The position numbers and the translations under genes were made by a program. The notes below the pieces were generated by a model. The model had not been told where the DNA came from. It did not search any database and worked only from the letters and a program-made list of their open reading frames with translations. Below, in pieces: positions 62,470 through 64,000 of a stretch of 64,000 nt of DNA; position 1 is the stretch's first letter, and each line of letters begins with the position of its first letter. The DNA is from Methylotenera_A sp963701715 (GTDB lineage Bacteria; Pseudomonadota; Gammaproteobacteria; Burkholderiales; Methylophilaceae): contig CAVPAX010000006.1 of the NCBI GenBank assembly GCA_963701715.1, positions 124,001 through 188,000 of the forward strand, read 5' to 3'.

Positions 62470-63630
62470 ATGGCACGCCCATTTAAACAACAACGCGACC
62501 CTCAGGCAATTCCACGCCGACCAAAAACCAACTTCACCAAATTAGAAGGCGGTTCTGATGCGCCTCCGGAGCCTACGCAGCGTTTACACAAGTTGTTAGC
62601 GCTGGCTGGCTTAGGCTCTCGCCGCGATATGGAAGAGCTGATTGCCACTGGCCGTATCACCATCAATGGTGAAACCGCCAAAGTGGGTGCAGCCGTGACA
62701 CAACATGATGTGGTGCGCCTGGATAGCCGTCCATTGCGTTTGCCGTTTGAGGCCGAGTTGCCGCAAGTATTGATTTACCATAAACCAGAAGGTGAAATCG
62801 TCAGCCAGGATGACCCGGAAGGCCGAGCCAGCGTGTTTGATAAACTTCCACGCATCAAGCAAGGAAAATGGATAGCTATCGGACGGCTGGACATGAATAC
62901 TAGTGGCTTGCTGATATTCACTAATTCGGGCGAATTGGCGAACCGGTTTATGCATCCGCGTTATGAGGTAGAGCGCGAATACGCGGTGCGCATTTTGGGC
63001 GAGCTGACCGAAGGTCAAATGCTACAGCTCACACAGGGCATCGAGCTGGAAGACGGCATAGCGAGCTTTAACAGCATCCATCCGACTGGCGGTGAGGGCG
63101 CGAATAAGTGGTATCAAGTCACCATTAAAGAAGGCCGCAATCGAGAGGTGCGGCGGCTGTTTGAGGCGTTTCATCTGCCGGTGAGCCGCCTGATGCGCGT
63201 ACGCTTTGGCCCTGTGAATTTGCCGCCACGCGTGAAACGCGGGACGATGCTTAAGTTAGAGCCAAAACAAGTGGTGGATTTGCTGGAATGGGCTGGATTA
63301 CCTGTGCCAAAAACACCGATGAAACAGCTCTCTCAGCGCGAAAAAGATAAAGCCACGGCGGTGTTTGTTCCGAAATTGCGCAAGCAAAGAGTGAGTGTTT
63401 TAGATAGAGACCCAAATCAAAGAAACGTTAGTCAAGGAGACTCAGGTCAAAGAAAACCTCAAAACAAAACTGAAAATAACGTGCCTGGAAGCCGCACGGA
63501 TATTGGTTCTCAGGGTATGTATAAAAAGTCAGCACCTAAGCCAAACACAAAGCGGCGTGTGCGGCAGAACAGTGATTTAAGCGCACCAAGAATGCAGCAT
63601 AAAAGCGATAGAAATCGCGGCCGCGGCTAA
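62470..63630 (+). CDS. rluB: 23S rRNA pseudouridine(2605) synthase RluB with long basic tail
   Basis: RluB modifies U2605 of 23S rRNA. The protein has an N-terminal S4 domain (about 38-85), the catalytic GRLDMNTSGLLIFTNSGEL near residue 138, and the RNREVRRLFEA segment near 220. The 386 residues exceed E. coli RluB (291) because of a C-terminal tail of roughly 90 residues rich in Lys, Arg, Gln, Asn and Ser, probably disordered and RNA-binding. Convergent with the small lipoprotein gene. Confidence 0.95.
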   Translation: MARPFKQQRDPQAIPRRPKTNFTKLEGGSDAPPEPTQRLHKLLALAGLGSRRDMEELIATGRITINGETAKVGAAVTQHDVVRLDSRPLRLPFEAELPQVLIYHKPEGEIVSQDDPEGRASVFDKLPRIKQGKWIAIGRLDMNTSGLLIFTNSGELANRFMHPRYEVEREYAVRILGELTEGQMLQLTQGIELEDGIASFNSIHPTGGEGANKWYQVTIKEGRNREVRRLFEAFHLPVSRLMRVRFGPVNLPPRVKRGTMLKLEPKQVVDLLEWAGLPVPKTPMKQLSQREKDKATAVFVPKLRKQRVSVLDRDPNQRNVSQGDSGQRKPQNKTENNVPGSRTDIGSQGMYKKSAPKPNTKRRVRQNSDLSAPRMQHKSDRNRGRG

Positions 63631-63645
63631 TTTATTCACACTGGT

Positions 63646-63831
63646 TTACTTACAGATAAATTCACACTTCGGGCCGCTGCGCCCAACCCATGTGCCATCG
63701 GGACATTGCTTGGCATCCTGTGTACACATCACTTGATTTTCTGCGGGCGGCGATGCCTCAATTGGCTTGCTGGGCGTGGCTTGCGAGCATGCTGCCAGCA
63801 AAATAGCCGGTACCAAAATAATTTACTTCAT
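63646..63831 (-). pseudogene. Small lipoprotein gene with stop at codon 3
   Basis: The 62-codon frame begins ATG AAG then TAA (63823-63825) and is open afterwards. It encodes IILVPAILLAACSQ, a good lipoprotein signal with lipobox LAAC. A short domain with CTQDAKQCPDGTWVGR and GPKCEFIC follows, a motif seen in small proteobacterial secreted proteins with CPDGxxVGR. The ATG overlaps the prmB stop as ATGA, which supports it as the original start, so the third codon has most likely changed from AAA (Lys) to TAA. Initiation at the TTG three codons after the stop could rescue a shortened protein. Confidence 0.75.
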
Positions 63832-64000
63832 TTGGTTAATTGCTCTTTAGTGAGTAGAAATACAAATTCATTGCCGGATTCCACCTCTAGCCAGGTAAAA
63901 GGCAGCTTTGGGTAGGCCTCCAATAAAGCGTCACGGTTGTGGCCGATTTCTACCACTAGGATCCCACCATCATTTAGGTAATTAGCGGCTTCCCGCAGGA
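63828..64000 (-). CDS. prmB: Ribosomal protein L3 N(5)-glutamine methyltransferase PrmB, 3' end only
   Basis: The last 56 codons of a leftward gene whose start lies beyond the right edge. The reading LREAANYLNDGGILVVEIG, then YPKLPFTWLEVESG and FVFLLTKEQL, matches the C-terminus of PrmB, which methylates a glutamine of ribosomal protein L3. The catalytic NPPY motif would lie outside the window. The stop overlaps the start of the broken lipoprotein gene. Confidence 0.88.
   Translation of the reverse strand, partial: LREAANYLNDGGILVVEIGHNRDALLEAYPKLPFTWLEVESGNEFVFLLTKEQLTK

Overview
The window looks like a stretch of a betaproteobacterial chromosome, most likely from a methylotroph-type member of the Nitrosomonadales such as Methylophilaceae. 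This is inferred from gene order and protein character and was not checked by any search. Supporting signs are the blocks yggS-proC-yggT divergent from pilT-pilU, pyrR-pyrB-pyrC' next to ruvX-yqgE, lolC-lolD-comEC followed by exbB-exbD-msbA-lpxK-trm112-kdsB, and nadE-glnB. Base composition is moderate and fairly even, and coding density is very high. No stretch longer than about 160 bases lacks a gene, and I saw no rRNA, tRNA, CRISPR array, prophage or insertion sequence.

Layout. 1-2.4 kb: a GspE/PilB-type ATPase cut by the left edge, with nadC upstream of it. 2.4-8.9 kb: a GST, a small conserved protein, an AcuC-type deacetylase beside a Pat-type protein acetyltransferase, then mnmA with nudJ. 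9-11 kb: maf-rng. 11-15.2 kb: a dynamin-like GTPase downstream of yggS-proC-yggT. 15.3-17.5 kb: pilT and pilU. 17.6-18.9 kb: two membrane-anchored proteins, one OmpA-like and one with a helix-hairpin-helix domain. 19-24.6 kb: pyrimidine genes, ruvX, yqgE, ribB and ribE. 24.7-35.6 kb: an orphan 560-residue protein, then lolC, lolD, a broken comEC, exbB, exbD, msbA, lpxK, trm112 and kdsB, largely concerned with the cell envelope. 35.6-41.1 kb: DUF486, glnB, nadE, an exported ankyrin protein, a frameshifted sucD, and sucC. 41.2-42.7 kb: an isochorismatase-like hydrolase and serB. 42.75-48.4 kb: a one-directional run of mostly exported proteins (ankyrin, cytochrome c, FccB-like flavoprotein, sorbosone dehydrogenase-like propeller, an unknown, an SMP-30-like propeller, and a cytoplasmic DUF455 ferritin-like protein). 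48.4-55.1 kb: purL, then feoA-feoB with a small cation transporter behind a possible Fur site. 55.2-57.2 kb: a parvulin, bolA, yciI, yciB. 57.3-63.6 kb: a PHP phosphoesterase, a YciO/Sua5 protein, a site-2 protease, trpS, an EmrE-like transporter, scpA, scpB, rluB. The right edge holds the 3' end of prmB and a broken small lipoprotein gene.

Most of the content is housekeeping. The distinctive points are three disrupted genes (comEC with two in-frame stops, sucD with a one-base frameshift, a lipoprotein with a stop at codon 3), the exported redox cluster at 42.75-47.8 kb, the acetyltransferase/deacetylase pair, two enzyme homologues that have lost active-site residues (pyrC' and the C-terminal half of ribB), a likely iron-sulfur motif in TrpRS, and a perfect 17-bp inverted repeat ending directly at the lolC start codon. 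I see no clear candidate for an undescribed defence or mobile system. The exported redox cluster and the cysteine-rich helix-hairpin-helix/OmpA pair are the least explained units.
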